From NCBI GenBank assembly GCA_038106185.1, contig JAYODE010000009.1:1-64000 (forward strand): 64,000 nucleotides of DNA, in the 5' to 3' direction. The stretch is from UBA4582 sp038106185. Its GTDB lineage: Bacteria; Pseudomonadota; Gammaproteobacteria; Pseudomonadales; Azotimanducaceae. Positions 43,513 to 51,789 of this stretch are shown here, piece by piece. How positions within the stretch are numbered: the stretch's first letter is position 1; every line of letters starts with the position of its first letter. The notes beneath the pieces were generated by a model. That model worked only from the letters and a program-made list of their open reading frames with translations. It was not told the origin of the DNA and did no database searches. Position numbers and translations under genes: made by a program.

Positions 43513-45036
43513 ATGACAGTTATAACCAAGGAAGACCTGGTGCAAAGCATTCAGGATGCATTGCAGTATATCTCCTACTATCATCCGGTCGACTTTATTC
43601 AGGCCATGAATGCCGCCTATGAGCGCGAAGCGTCTGCTGCGGCTAAGGATGCGATGGCACAAATCCTGATCAACTCGCGAATGTGTGCTGAAGGCAATCG
43701 GCCGATCTGTCAGGATACTGGCATTGTGAATGTCTTTATCTCGGTGGGCATGAATGTTCGCTTTGAAACTGATCAGTCTCTGGAAGATATGATCAATGAG
43801 GGTGTGCGACGAGCCTACCTGTTGCCCGACAATGTGTTGCGCGCATCTGTGCTTGCGGATCCTGCCGGCAAGCGAATCAATACCAAGGATAACACGCCGG
43901 CTGTGATTCACACCGAGTTGGTACCCGGTGATAAGGTGGATATACATGTCGCGGCAAAAGGTGGTGGCTCGGAGGCCAAGTCCAAGCTGGCGATGTTGAA
44001 TCCTGCCGACAGTATTGTCGATTGGGTTATCAAGACAGTGCCGACCATGGGTGCAGGCTGGTGTCCACCCGGGATGCTGGGTATCGGCATTGGCGGAACC
44101 GCCGAGAAGGCGATGCTGCTGGCAAAGCGCTCACTGATGGACCCTATTGATATCTATGACCTGCAAGCTCGAGGCCCCGAGTCGAGAATAGAAGAGTTGC
44201 GGCTGGAAATATTTGAGAAGGTCAATGGTTTGGGTATTGGCGCTCAAGGCCTGGGTGGTTTGACGACCGTTCTGGATATTAAAATTCTCGATTATCCGAC
44301 CCACGCGGCCAACTTGCCGGTGGCGATGATACCCAATTGTGCTGCGACTCGGCATGTGCATTTTGTCCTGGATGGCAGCGGGCCCGTCGATCTGCAGCCG
44401 CCCAAACTGGAAGACTGGCCAAAAATCACCTGGGAGGCCGGGCCTAACTCACGTCGAGTCAACCTTGATGCTGTGACGCCAGAAGAAGTAGCCAGCTGGC
44501 AGCCGGGGGAAACACTGCTGCTTAGCGGCAAAATGTTAACAGGCCGCGATGCAGCGCATAAACGCATTCGTGACCTGCTGGAGCAGGGCAAGGGGCTGCC
44601 GAAGGGCGTCGATCTCGCGGGTAAGTTCATTTACTATGTAGGTCCTGTTGACCCGGTTCGAGAAGAGGTTGTCGGACCGGCTGGTCCCACGACGGCGACG
44701 CGTATGGATGGTTTTACCGAGATGATGCTATCGCAGACCGGTCTGCTTGGCATGGTCGGGAAAGCCGAGCGCGGACCTTCGGCAATTGAGGCTATTCGAA
44801 AGCATCGAGCGGTATATTTAATGGCTGTTGGCGGTGCGGCATTTCTCGTTTCCAAGGCGATTCGAAAATCCAGAGTGGTCGCCTTTGAGGACCTGGGTAT
44901 GGAGGCTATTCATGAATTCGAGGTCGAAGACATGCCAGTTACGGTTGCCGTGGATACCCGTGGCGAGTCGGTGCATGTCTCGGGACCGAAAGAATGGCGT
45001 TCAAAAATCGGGCTGTTGCCAGTGCTGGAAGTCTAG
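43513..45036 (+). CDS. fumA: Class I (iron-sulfur) fumarate hydratase
   Basis: A 507-residue single-chain class I fumarase, interconverting fumarate and malate in the citric acid cycle. The N-terminal half corresponds to TtdA-like subunits (ICQDTGIVNVF with an Fe-S Cys, GGGSEAKSKLAMLNP, GMLGIGIGGTAEKAM) and the C-terminal half to TtdB (GPAGPTTATRMDGFTEMML, VYLMAVGGAAFLVSKAI). The Fe4S4 cluster would be oxygen-sensitive. GAAGGAAG precedes the ATG. It is a single gene, followed by a promoter region for the large carboxylase. Confidence 0.95.
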   Translation: MTVITKEDLVQSIQDALQYISYYHPVDFIQAMNAAYEREASAAAKDAMAQILINSRMCAEGNRPICQDTGIVNVFISVGMNVRFETDQSLEDMINEGVRRAYLLPDNVLRASVLADPAGKRINTKDNTPAVIHTELVPGDKVDIHVAAKGGGSEAKSKLAMLNPADSIVDWVIKTVPTMGAGWCPPGMLGIGIGGTAEKAMLLAKRSLMDPIDIYDLQARGPESRIEELRLEIFEKVNGLGIGAQGLGGLTTVLDIKILDYPTHAANLPVAMIPNCAATRHVHFVLDGSGPVDLQPPKLEDWPKITWEAGPNSRRVNLDAVTPEEVASWQPGETLLLSGKMLTGRDAAHKRIRDLLEQGKGLPKGVDLAGKFIYYVGPVDPVREEVVGPAGPTTATRMDGFTEMMLSQTGLLGMVGKAERGPSAIEAIRKHRAVYLMAVGGAAFLVSKAIRKSRVVAFEDLGMEAIHEFEVEDMPVTVAVDTRGESVHVSGPKEWRSKIGLLPVLEV

Positions 45037-45052
45037 GATGGATTTTTAGCAA

Positions 45053-45081
45053 TTTAGCTAAAACTGTAATCCCTTTATAAT
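45053..45081 (+). promoter_or_regulatory. Candidate promoter for the carboxylase gene
   Basis: A perfect -10 hexamer TATAAT lies at 45076-45081, with a weak -35 (TTTAGC, 45053-45058) 17 bp upstream. The start site would be near 45088, giving a leader of 120-155 nt. Such a leader is long enough to carry regulation. Confidence 0.5.
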
Positions 45082-45197
45082 CAACTGGTTAACCTCGAGT
45101 GCAACGTCTTTACCGTTGATTGCGGCGTGCCATTAGAGTAAATTGCGGCTAGGTAACCCGGTCTGGTCTCTGGGTAATTTTTATTATCATTTTTCTA

Positions 45198-45214
45198 CGC
45201 CCCATTATGGGGCG
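45198..45214 (+). promoter_or_regulatory. Perfect 8-bp inverted repeat over the first ATG of the carboxylase
   Basis: CGCCCCAT and ATGGGGCG flank a single T, so the first possible start codon (45207) lies inside the dyad. As DNA it could be an operator; as RNA the one-nt loop is too tight, so pairing would open by a few bases. It either hides this ATG or shows that translation starts later (45231 or 45243). Confidence 0.5.
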
Positions 45215-48200
45215 TCGATGTATCAATGGAATGCGATTTCTTATGGGGCAAGAACCAACCTCTGTCGACCAGCTTTACCTGAATGCTGAAAATCTGGCGC
45301 AGGACTTCTCGTTATTCCCGCGCCGCCAAAGCGCGTCAGTCATCGGCGGTCTGTTAAACAACAAACAGATAGAGGCGAGGGTAAAACAACTGAGGGGCAT
45401 GGAAGTGGATGCCTATATTGCTGCCACGGTTGCACCCACTGAAGAATCAACCCGCCCCGGGGCGAAAGACATAGTCGCTGCACTGGATGTGCCTGTGGCC
45501 AACGTGATTGAGCGAGGACCTTTTTACTGTGCTGAGCTAACCTTTGACTTTGGTGGTACGGGTCGTACCGTCGGTTTGATCGCGCAAAATAGAGCCCATG
45601 GGTCAGGGGTCTGGGGTCCGGAACACCATGACTTGGCATCAAAAATGGCCGGTCACTTTGCTATTCGCTCGATGCCTATCGTCACCTTTATGGATACGCC
45701 TGGCGCAGATCCTTATGAATTGGCCAACGCGCATAATCAGGCCCACTCCATTTCCAGGTTAATTGCCGAACTCTGTAACGTCGATGTGCCGACGCTGGGC
45801 ATCATCATTGGTCAGGGCTATTCGGGAGGGGCAATACCCCTGGCTGCGAGTAACCTGCTGTTGTCCGTCCGAACTGGCGTGTTCAATACGATTCACCCCA
45901 AGTCGCTGGCGAATTTGGTGCGACGCTACAATCTCTCCTGGCAAGAGTGTGCGCAATTTGTCGGAGTCTCATCCTATGAGCTCTACATGCAGGGCAATAT
46001 CGATGGCGTGATCGATTATGATCCTGGGGAAACTCGAAACATTGGTCATCTGAGAGACGCTATCGTTCAGGGGATTACCTCGATTGAGGAGGGCACTCGG
46101 CAGTTTGTGAGTAAGCATCCTGAAATTTTTGATCACTATCGGCGGAACATTAAACGCTACCTTAATCCGTCCGATTTTATTTCAGCGATCAACGCCAGTT
46201 CGACACTGAAGACTCGAGTCTCACCGACTGAATACCCCAATGTGTTTGGCGCTGCCTATCGTTACCTGCGTTACCTTGGTCTGCGCAAACGCATCAAAAG
46301 TACAACCACCACGCAGTATGGTCGATTAGCGAATACCAAAATTCCGGAAGGCGAGTTGGCGCAGCGATTACACCGAGAGCGTCGAACGGCGTTCCTTGTC
46401 TGGTTGCAAGATCCAGACAAGATTCTCTATGAAGATGTTCTAAGCAAGGCTTGGAAGAACTACGTTGACAAGAAAGCCGCGGTCGGCGACGAGCGTGGCC
46501 GTCTTGCCCAATTAATCTTTGGAGAGCCGACCCGTAATTACCAGTTGGCAAAGAGAGAACTATGTCTGGTCACTGGACTTCACCTCTACAATCGCTGGAA
46601 AGGTAGTGCAAGAGATAACTTGTCGGCATTGATTGAGCATATGGACAACGAAGATGCCAATGCCTATCTGCTGCGCCCGCGTGACATAAAAGATGTCAAG
46701 GGTCTGCTGGGTGCCATGTCAAATACTGAAAATGCGTTCGTCGTTGCAGTGAAACGTAAATTTTCTTATGAAGGCAAGCGACTGTTTGACGCTGAGTACA
46801 TCGAGGAAAAATCGGCTGATTTTCTCGTCGGTCAGCTGATTGCAGAGCTCAATCTGATTCTTGAAGGCAGCTCCTTGTATGACAGTGAGAAATTGGCCGG
46901 TGAAAACCTGTCTGAGTTCAGTCGCAAGTTAATCGAAAAGGGGAGCGAACATCCGATTCAGCTTAATCGTCGCCTGCTCGAAGACAGCCTTTGGTCTTAT
47001 ATTGAGCGAAAGAGGAATAAAACGGATCGGATTGCTGAGCAGGATAGAACCATCCTGGATGTCATCTTTGATGAGGATATTCGTCATGATTTCGTCGCCG
47101 AATGTCAGAATCTGATCACCTTTGGCATTACCTACGACAATCTGATTGGTGAGCTAGTGTCAGTTGCTCGTCAGGCTCATGAGTCGCGCGCACTGCCCGC
47201 AGACTTTATTCAGCAGCTGATTGACAAATCGATCAGCGAAGTCAGTCAGCTCGAAGTGGTCGCCGGTCAGGACAAGGCGCAGATCAACCAGCGCTTTGCT
47301 GGTTGGGTTAAAGATCTCTCAAATTACTCTCGCAGCAGTGTTTTCCTCAAATCTGTCGAGGAATGGATTCGGGTCGTGCACAAAGACAAGTCAGATACGC
47401 TGTTTGTCGTGGTGAGTTTTTTCTTTGAGAAATTGCTGCCTGAGTATTACGCCAGTAAGAATAGCGGTAAGCGCTACGAAGGCAAAATTGAACCTGTGCG
47501 CATTGGTCGTAGAAAAGATTTTTGGAACCGTTTGAATATTGCCTATCGTGATCTGTTGTTTCATGAGCAACTCACCCGCGAAAAGCGCTCCAATCGAACC
47601 ACTTATGAAACGCTATTAGAAAAGTATGTGAATAATTTCACAGAACTGAACGGCACCTTGATGTCTGCAAATCCGGTAGCCTTTCCGACCTTCCGTCCGT
47701 CCATTGAATCAGCGTTGAAAAATAATATTCGGCCATCTGGCTTGATCACGGGTCTGGGTGATTTTACCACTGAGAAAGGTTGTTATCGTGTCGGTCTGGT
47801 TATGTCCAACGTGGCATTTCAGGCAGGCAGCATCGATAACTCTGACTGTGTGCGATTCTGCAAACTGTTGGTTGAGTGCGCAGAACAGCAGTTGCCGGTG
47901 ATCTGCTTTATTTCATCTGGCGGTATGCAGACCAAAGAAGGAGCAGCGGCCTTGTTCACCATGGCGGTGGTCAACGATCGAATTACGCGCTTTGTGCGCG
48001 ACAATGATCTGCCGATTATCATGTTTGGCTTTGGCGACTGTACCGGCGGTGCGCAGGCCAGTTTTGTGACGCATCCCTTGGTTCAAAATTATTACTTTAC
48101 CGGCACCAGCATGCCGTTTGCCGGGCAGACCGTGGTCGAGCGTAACTTGCCCTACACCTGCATGCTCAGCAATTACCTGTCGATCAATCCGGGAGCGATG

Positions 48201-50138
48201 CGTGGTCTGGTAAAACACCCTTTCTCAACTGGTCTGGACCAGGAACTTCGCCGAGTCGATCCAGCGATACCCTTACCAACAGAGTCAGTAGAGCAGGTGG
48301 TCGATCGAATAATGTCCGGCAGTCTGAGCGCCGTGGAGCCGATTGTTGTTCAACATCATATCTCAGAAGCTGAGCTGATTCGGCCCATCAAGCGAGTACT
48401 TGTGCATGCGCGAGGCTGTACGGCGGTGAAGCTGGTGAGTCGTGCGATCGACTATGGATATGAAGTCGTGCTGGTTCAATCTGATCCGGATATGGAGTCT
48501 GTGCCCGCAGATATGGTGCGTGCGGATCAAAAGCACAGTTTGGTTTGTATTGGGGGTAATACGTCGGATGAGAGTTATCTCAATGCCCTGAGCGTACTGA
48601 GTATCGCTGAAATTGAGCGAGTGGACGCGCTACACCCTGGGATCGGTTTTCTTTCAGAAGATCCGAATTTCGCCAAACTCGTGCGTAATCGAGCCATCAA
48701 TTTTATCGGTCCAAAAGTTTCCAGCATGGAAACCATGGGTAACAAATCAAATGCCATTAATACGACCCAGAGCATTAATGTGCCGGTTGTACCTGGCAGT
48801 CATGGCATTGTCAGTACCTCAGAAAGCGCTGCAGAGATTGCCGAGCAGGTGGGTTATCCGATTTTATTGAAGGCGGTTCATGGTGGCGGTGGTAAGGGCA
48901 TTCAAGTTGTTCGTAGACCCGAACAGCTGCACGGTCTGTTTCACCAAGTGACGAGTGAAGCCAAAGCGGCGTTTGGTAATGGCGATGTCTACATTGAAAA
49001 ATTTGTCACCTCACTGCGGCATATTGAGGCCCAAATATTAAGGGATACGCATGGCAACACGTTAGTCGTCGGCCTCAGAGATTGTAGCGTTCAGCGTAAT
49101 AATCAAAAGCTGATGGAAGAATCATCGTCGACCATGTTGCCGGAAAAACTCAAAAAGCAGGTGTTTGACTATGCCAGCAAGATCGCCAATGCTGTTGACT
49201 ACATTGGTGCTGGTACAGTTGAGTTTATCTATGACGTGCCAAATGATGCGGTCTATTTCATGGAAATGAATACCCGCTTGCAGGTTGAACACCCTGTCAC
49301 TGAAGTCGTGACAGGCGTTGATATCGTCAGGCAACAATTTGAGATTGCCTCTGGCGGATCTATCGCAGGCTTGCAGCTGGCAGAAAAGGGCTACGCGTTG
49401 GAAGTTCGAGTAAATGCCGAGAAAGCCGTGCTTGATGCAGAAGGTAAGGTATCTTTTGCGCCCACGCCAGGTGAAATTACCGTCTGCGAGCTACCCAGTG
49501 AACCACACATTCAGTTAATTTCAATGGCGGGTCAGGGTAAAGTGGTTTCGCCCTTTTACGATAGTTTGATCGTTCAAATTATCTGCCACGGCAAAGATCG
49601 AAATGACACGGTGAAAAAGATGCTGGCTTATCTGGGCCGAGTCAAGATCCACGGTATCAGCACCAACATCTGCTTAATCAAGCGCATCCTGGCGGACAAG
49701 GTGTTTCTTGATGGTGTGTACGATACCGGCTACCTGCCGGCATTCCTTGAGCGGACCGATATGGCTGCACTGATTGCCGAAATAGAAGAGGCATCCGGGA
49801 CTCAAGGCGTTGGCATTGACCTGGAAATGCTCCGAATCGAGGGTAGCAATGAGCTGAAGGTCCTGTCTCCATCAACCGGGGTTTTCTATAGAACGCCTTC
49901 GCCGACCGAGCCCGAGTATGTGAATGTCGGCGACCTGGTGCGAGCAGACGATACGCTTTGCCAGCTGGAAGCGATGAAAATGTTCACGCCGGTGAACCTC
50001 AATTCGTTTGCCAGTGATAAAGGGGAGCTCTACCCGGCTGACCGCCAGTACGAGATTACTCGAATCAATATCTCCAGTGGCCAGCAGGTTAACGAAGGTG
50101 ACCTGCTGTTTGTCATAAGACCACGGGTAGCTCTTTAG
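45207..50138 (+). CDS. Single-chain acetyl-CoA-carboxylase-type protein (CT-alpha, CT-beta, BC, BCCP fused)
   Basis: A 1643-residue biotin-dependent carboxylase. Order: AccA-like carboxyltransferase half (about 90-340; FMDTPGADP at 162-170, GQGYSGGA at 202-209); about 490 residues, helical, unrecognised (about 340-830); AccD-like half (about 830-1060; SSGGMQTKEG near 903, GFGDCTGGAQASF near 941); biotin carboxylase (about 1061-1520; ATP-grasp loop HGGGGKG near 1225, EMNTRLQVEHPVTE near 1353); biotinyl domain with EAMKM, biotin Lys near 1591. The product should be malonyl-CoA, but another acyl-CoA substrate is possible. E. coli uses four separate genes; eukaryotic ACC runs BC-BCCP-CT with the AccD-like half first. 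The AccD zinc ribbon is not visible. Start uncertain among ATGs at 45207, 45231 and 45243; none has a clear ribosome site. Confidence 0.9.
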   Translation: MGRRCINGMRFLMGQEPTSVDQLYLNAENLAQDFSLFPRRQSASVIGGLLNNKQIEARVKQLRGMEVDAYIAATVAPTEESTRPGAKDIVAALDVPVANVIERGPFYCAELTFDFGGTGRTVGLIAQNRAHGSGVWGPEHHDLASKMAGHFAIRSMPIVTFMDTPGADPYELANAHNQAHSISRLIAELCNVDVPTLGIIIGQGYSGGAIPLAASNLLLSVRTGVFNTIHPKSLANLVRRYNLSWQECAQFVGVSSYELYMQGNIDGVIDYDPGETRNIGHLRDAIVQGITSIEEGTRQFVSKHPEIFDHYRRNIKRYLNPSDFISAINASSTLKTRVSPTEYPNVFGAAYRYLRYLGLRKRIKSTTTTQYGRLANTKIPEGELAQRLHRERRTAFLVWLQDPDKILYEDVLSKAWKNYVDKKAAVGDERGRLAQLIFGEPTRNYQLAKRELCLVTGLHLYNRWKGSARDNLSALIEHMDNEDANAYLLRPRDIKDVKGLLGAMSNTENAFVVAVKRKFSYEGKRLFDAEYIEEKSADFLVGQLIAELNLILEGSSLYDSEKLAGENLSEFSRKLIEKGSEHPIQLNRRLLEDSLWSYIERKRNKTDRIAEQDRTILDVIFDEDIRHDFVAECQNLITFGITYDNLIGELVSVARQAHESRALPADFIQQLIDKSISEVSQLEVVAGQDKAQINQRFAGWVKDLSNYSRSSVFLKSVEEWIRVVHKDKSDTLFVVVSFFFEKLLPEYYASKNSGKRYEGKIEPVRIGRRKDFWNRLNIAYRDLLFHEQLTREKRSNRTTYETLLEKYVNNFTELNGTLMSANPVAFPTFRPSIESALKNNIRPSGLITGLGDFTTEKGCYRVGLVMSNVAFQAGSIDNSDCVRFCKLLVECAEQQLPVICFISSGGMQTKEGAAALFTMAVVNDRITRFVRDNDLPIIMFGFGDCTGGAQASFVTHPLVQNYYFTGTSMPFAGQTVVERNLPYTCMLSNYLSINPGAMRGLVKHPFSTGLDQELRRVDPAIPLPTESVEQVVDRIMSGSLSAVEPIVVQHHISEAELIRPIKRVLVHARGCTAVKLVSRAIDYGYEVVLVQSDPDMESVPADMVRADQKHSLVCIGGNTSDESYLNALSVLSIAEIERVDALHPGIGFLSEDPNFAKLVRNRAINFIGPKVSSMETMGNKSNAINTTQSINVPVVPGSHGIVSTSESAAEIAEQVGYPILLKAVHGGGGKGIQVVRRPEQLHGLFHQVTSEAKAAFGNGDVYIEKFVTSLRHIEAQILRDTHGNTLVVGLRDCSVQRNNQKLMEESSSTMLPEKLKKQVFDYASKIANAVDYIGAGTVEFIYDVPNDAVYFMEMNTRLQVEHPVTEVVTGVDIVRQQFEIASGGSIAGLQLAEKGYALEVRVNAEKAVLDAEGKVSFAPTPGEITVCELPSEPHIQLISMAGQGKVVSPFYDSLIVQIICHGKDRNDTVKKMLAYLGRVKIHGISTNICLIKRILADKVFLDGVYDTGYLPAFLERTDMAALIAEIEEASGTQGVGIDLEMLRIEGSNELKVLSPSTGVFYRTPSPTEPEYVNVGDLVRADDTLCQLEAMKMFTPVNLNSFASDKGELYPADRQYEITRINISSGQQVNEGDLLFVIRPRVAL

Positions 50139-50150
50139 AGTGACCAGACT

Positions 50151-50175
50151 GCCTGCTTTAGGCTCTAGAGCAGGC
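50151..50175. terminator. Hairpin between the carboxylase and DUF4124-like genes
   Basis: GCCTGCT and AGCAGGC pair across an 11-nt loop, with additional pairing outside a mismatch. It lies 12 bp after the carboxylase stop and overlaps the stop codon of the facing gene. No T-run is present, so function as a bidirectional terminator is tentative. Confidence 0.45.
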
Positions 50176-50581
50176 GGTCCATGAGTTTTCTGCGATCCAT
50201 CCGTAATTGCTTCAGGCGCTCGGCCATGCTGGCCAGTGGCGGCGCATAGTTGCGACCAATGGCCTGCTGGGTTTCTAATGTGCCGAGCCCGCTGGCCTCT
50301 GCTAACAATAATTTTTCGTTACGCGAATGTTTAATTGTCTCGATTTCAGCTTCGACTCTTTTGATTTCCTGGTCGATCGCATAGATGCGATAGCGCATCT
50401 GAACATTTAGCGCTTCTACGGGTGTCCGACTCGATAACTCGACGCTGGCGTCTCCGCAACTGGTCGCGCTGTATTCGGTCTGACCGAAAGAATTCACGCA
50501 GGCGAAAACCTCAGCATTGGCCGCTGAAGAGATGCAGGCCAACAAACCCGCGAACAACAACATTTTGGCTGAGTTGAGCAT
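50165..50581 (-). CDS. Exported DUF4124-like protein with coiled coil
   Basis: A 138-residue protein with a signal peptide ending at NAEA-like ANA|EV. The mature N-terminus EVFACVNSFGQTEYSATSCG resembles DUF4124, here with two cysteines that could pair. The rest (about residues 58-138) is charged and helical with repeated Glu/Lys/Arg heptads (IDQEIKRVEAEIETIK), probably a coiled coil. DUF4124 has no known function. It is convergent with the carboxylase. Confidence 0.75.
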   Translation of the reverse strand: MLNSAKMLLFAGLLACISSAANAEVFACVNSFGQTEYSATSCGDASVELSSRTPVEALNVQMRYRIYAIDQEIKRVEAEIETIKHSRNEKLLLAEASGLGTLETQQAIGRNYAPPLASMAERLKQLRMDRRKLMDRLL

Positions 50582-50833
50582 ATGGTGAGTCTAGTCAGGT
50601 CAGCGGCACGCAGACAGACTGATTCGACTGCCGGCGAATTCCCCTGGATGAAATGTCAGTGCGGGTCGCCCGCAGAGAGCCTGCTCGCTGTTAAGTTACC
50701 ATTTCCCTGCATAAGAGGAGTCGAACGGGTAGTGGCGTGTGAAGGCGAGGGGCGATTGACGTCGACAATATGGGTGCTAATAAAGAATAGATGAAATATC
50801 ATATATACCGTTTCGGAATGAATTGATTTCACC

Positions 50834-51688
50834 ATGATTGAAAACCTTGAGACCCTGCTGGCCTTATCACGCACCGGCACCATGTTGGAAGCAGCCACAG
50901 ACCTGAGAGTATCCCAGTCTGCGGTGAGCAAGCGCATCGCGACCCTTGAGAAATACTATGATCGCAAGCTGATCCAGAAAAAAGGTCGGCGAGTTGAGCT
51001 AACTCAGCACGGCAAGCAATTGGTGGACAAGATCGCGCCGGTGCTATCGGGCCTGCGCGACCTTTTTGTAGAGGACGTCAGTGCTGGCCGAGGTGAACTC
51101 ACTATCGGCGTTTCAGACGCGATTCTGTCTTCCTGGGGGCCTTCGATTTTTTTTAAGATCAAGCAAGCCATGCCTGAGGTCAACTTTGCGTTTCATACTT
51201 ACCGCACACCTGTAGTGCTGGATCGGGTCCGTTCCGGAGAATTCATGCTGGGAGTCTGTACGGGTTCTGATACGTTGGATACTGATCTGCAATCGGAAGT
51301 TCTGATGCGGGAGGCGATGGTGATTATTCCGTCTGCCCTGGGTGAGCTTGAGTGGCCAAAAAAAGGAGAGCTGCCAGTGATCACCATCGAGGACTATTCT
51401 GGTGCCTGGCGCTCCTTCAGAGATGAAGTTAAACGCTTGCGCATTCGTCGAGAGGTCGCCTTGGAGTCCTTTTTCAGTGTTGCCCAGATGGCGCTGGCCG
51501 GTTTCGGGCATGGTCTGGTGCCCATTGGTGTGGCACGAACCCTGAAGGTGCCGGAGAAGAAGATGCTCAATCTGGGGGATCGTGGTCTGACTCGACCCGT
51601 TCGGTTCGTTGCGCGCAAATCGACCTATTCCCTGCCGATCGTAACCCATTTTTACCAATCATTGGCCCAGGCCTTGCGCGCGACCTGA
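50834..51688 (+). CDS. LysR-family transcriptional regulator
   Basis: A 284-residue LysR regulator. The N-terminal winged helix-turn-helix (MLEAATDLRVSQSAVSKRIATLEKYYDRKL) is typical, followed by a type 2 periplasmic-binding-like sensor domain from about residue 88 (GELTIGVSDAILSSW). The effector and targets are unknown. No clear ribosome site is seen before the ATG, which might start on a leader with little Shine-Dalgarno support. It is convergent with the GntR-PurM gene and is not obviously linked to it. Confidence 0.93.
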   Translation: MIENLETLLALSRTGTMLEAATDLRVSQSAVSKRIATLEKYYDRKLIQKKGRRVELTQHGKQLVDKIAPVLSGLRDLFVEDVSAGRGELTIGVSDAILSSWGPSIFFKIKQAMPEVNFAFHTYRTPVVLDRVRSGEFMLGVCTGSDTLDTDLQSEVLMREAMVIIPSALGELEWPKKGELPVITIEDYSGAWRSFRDEVKRLRIRREVALESFFSVAQMALAGFGHGLVPIGVARTLKVPEKKMLNLGDRGLTRPVRFVARKSTYSLPIVTHFYQSLAQALRAT

Positions 51689-51728
51689 GAAGTGCTCGAG
51701 CTATGAAGATGTCTCATCTGCCAGGCCC

Positions 51729-51753
51729 GCCAAGGATGCAGACGATCCTTGGC
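51729..51753. terminator. Hairpin terminator between LysR and GntR-PurM genes
   Basis: GCCAAGGAT and ATCCTTGGC form a perfect 9-bp stem with a 7-nt loop, in the 101-bp gap between two convergent genes. GGGTTTT follows about 7 nt later on the plus strand. It probably ends the LysR transcript and may act in both directions. Confidence 0.6.
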
Positions 51754-51789
51754 ATGACTTGGGTTTTCGCGGCCTATAAGGCCTGAAAT

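Noticed and set aside
45207..50138. Eukaryotic contamination as the source of the fused carboxylase
   Set aside because: Domain order is unlike eukaryotic ACC, and flanking genes and base composition look continuous with a bacterial chromosome.
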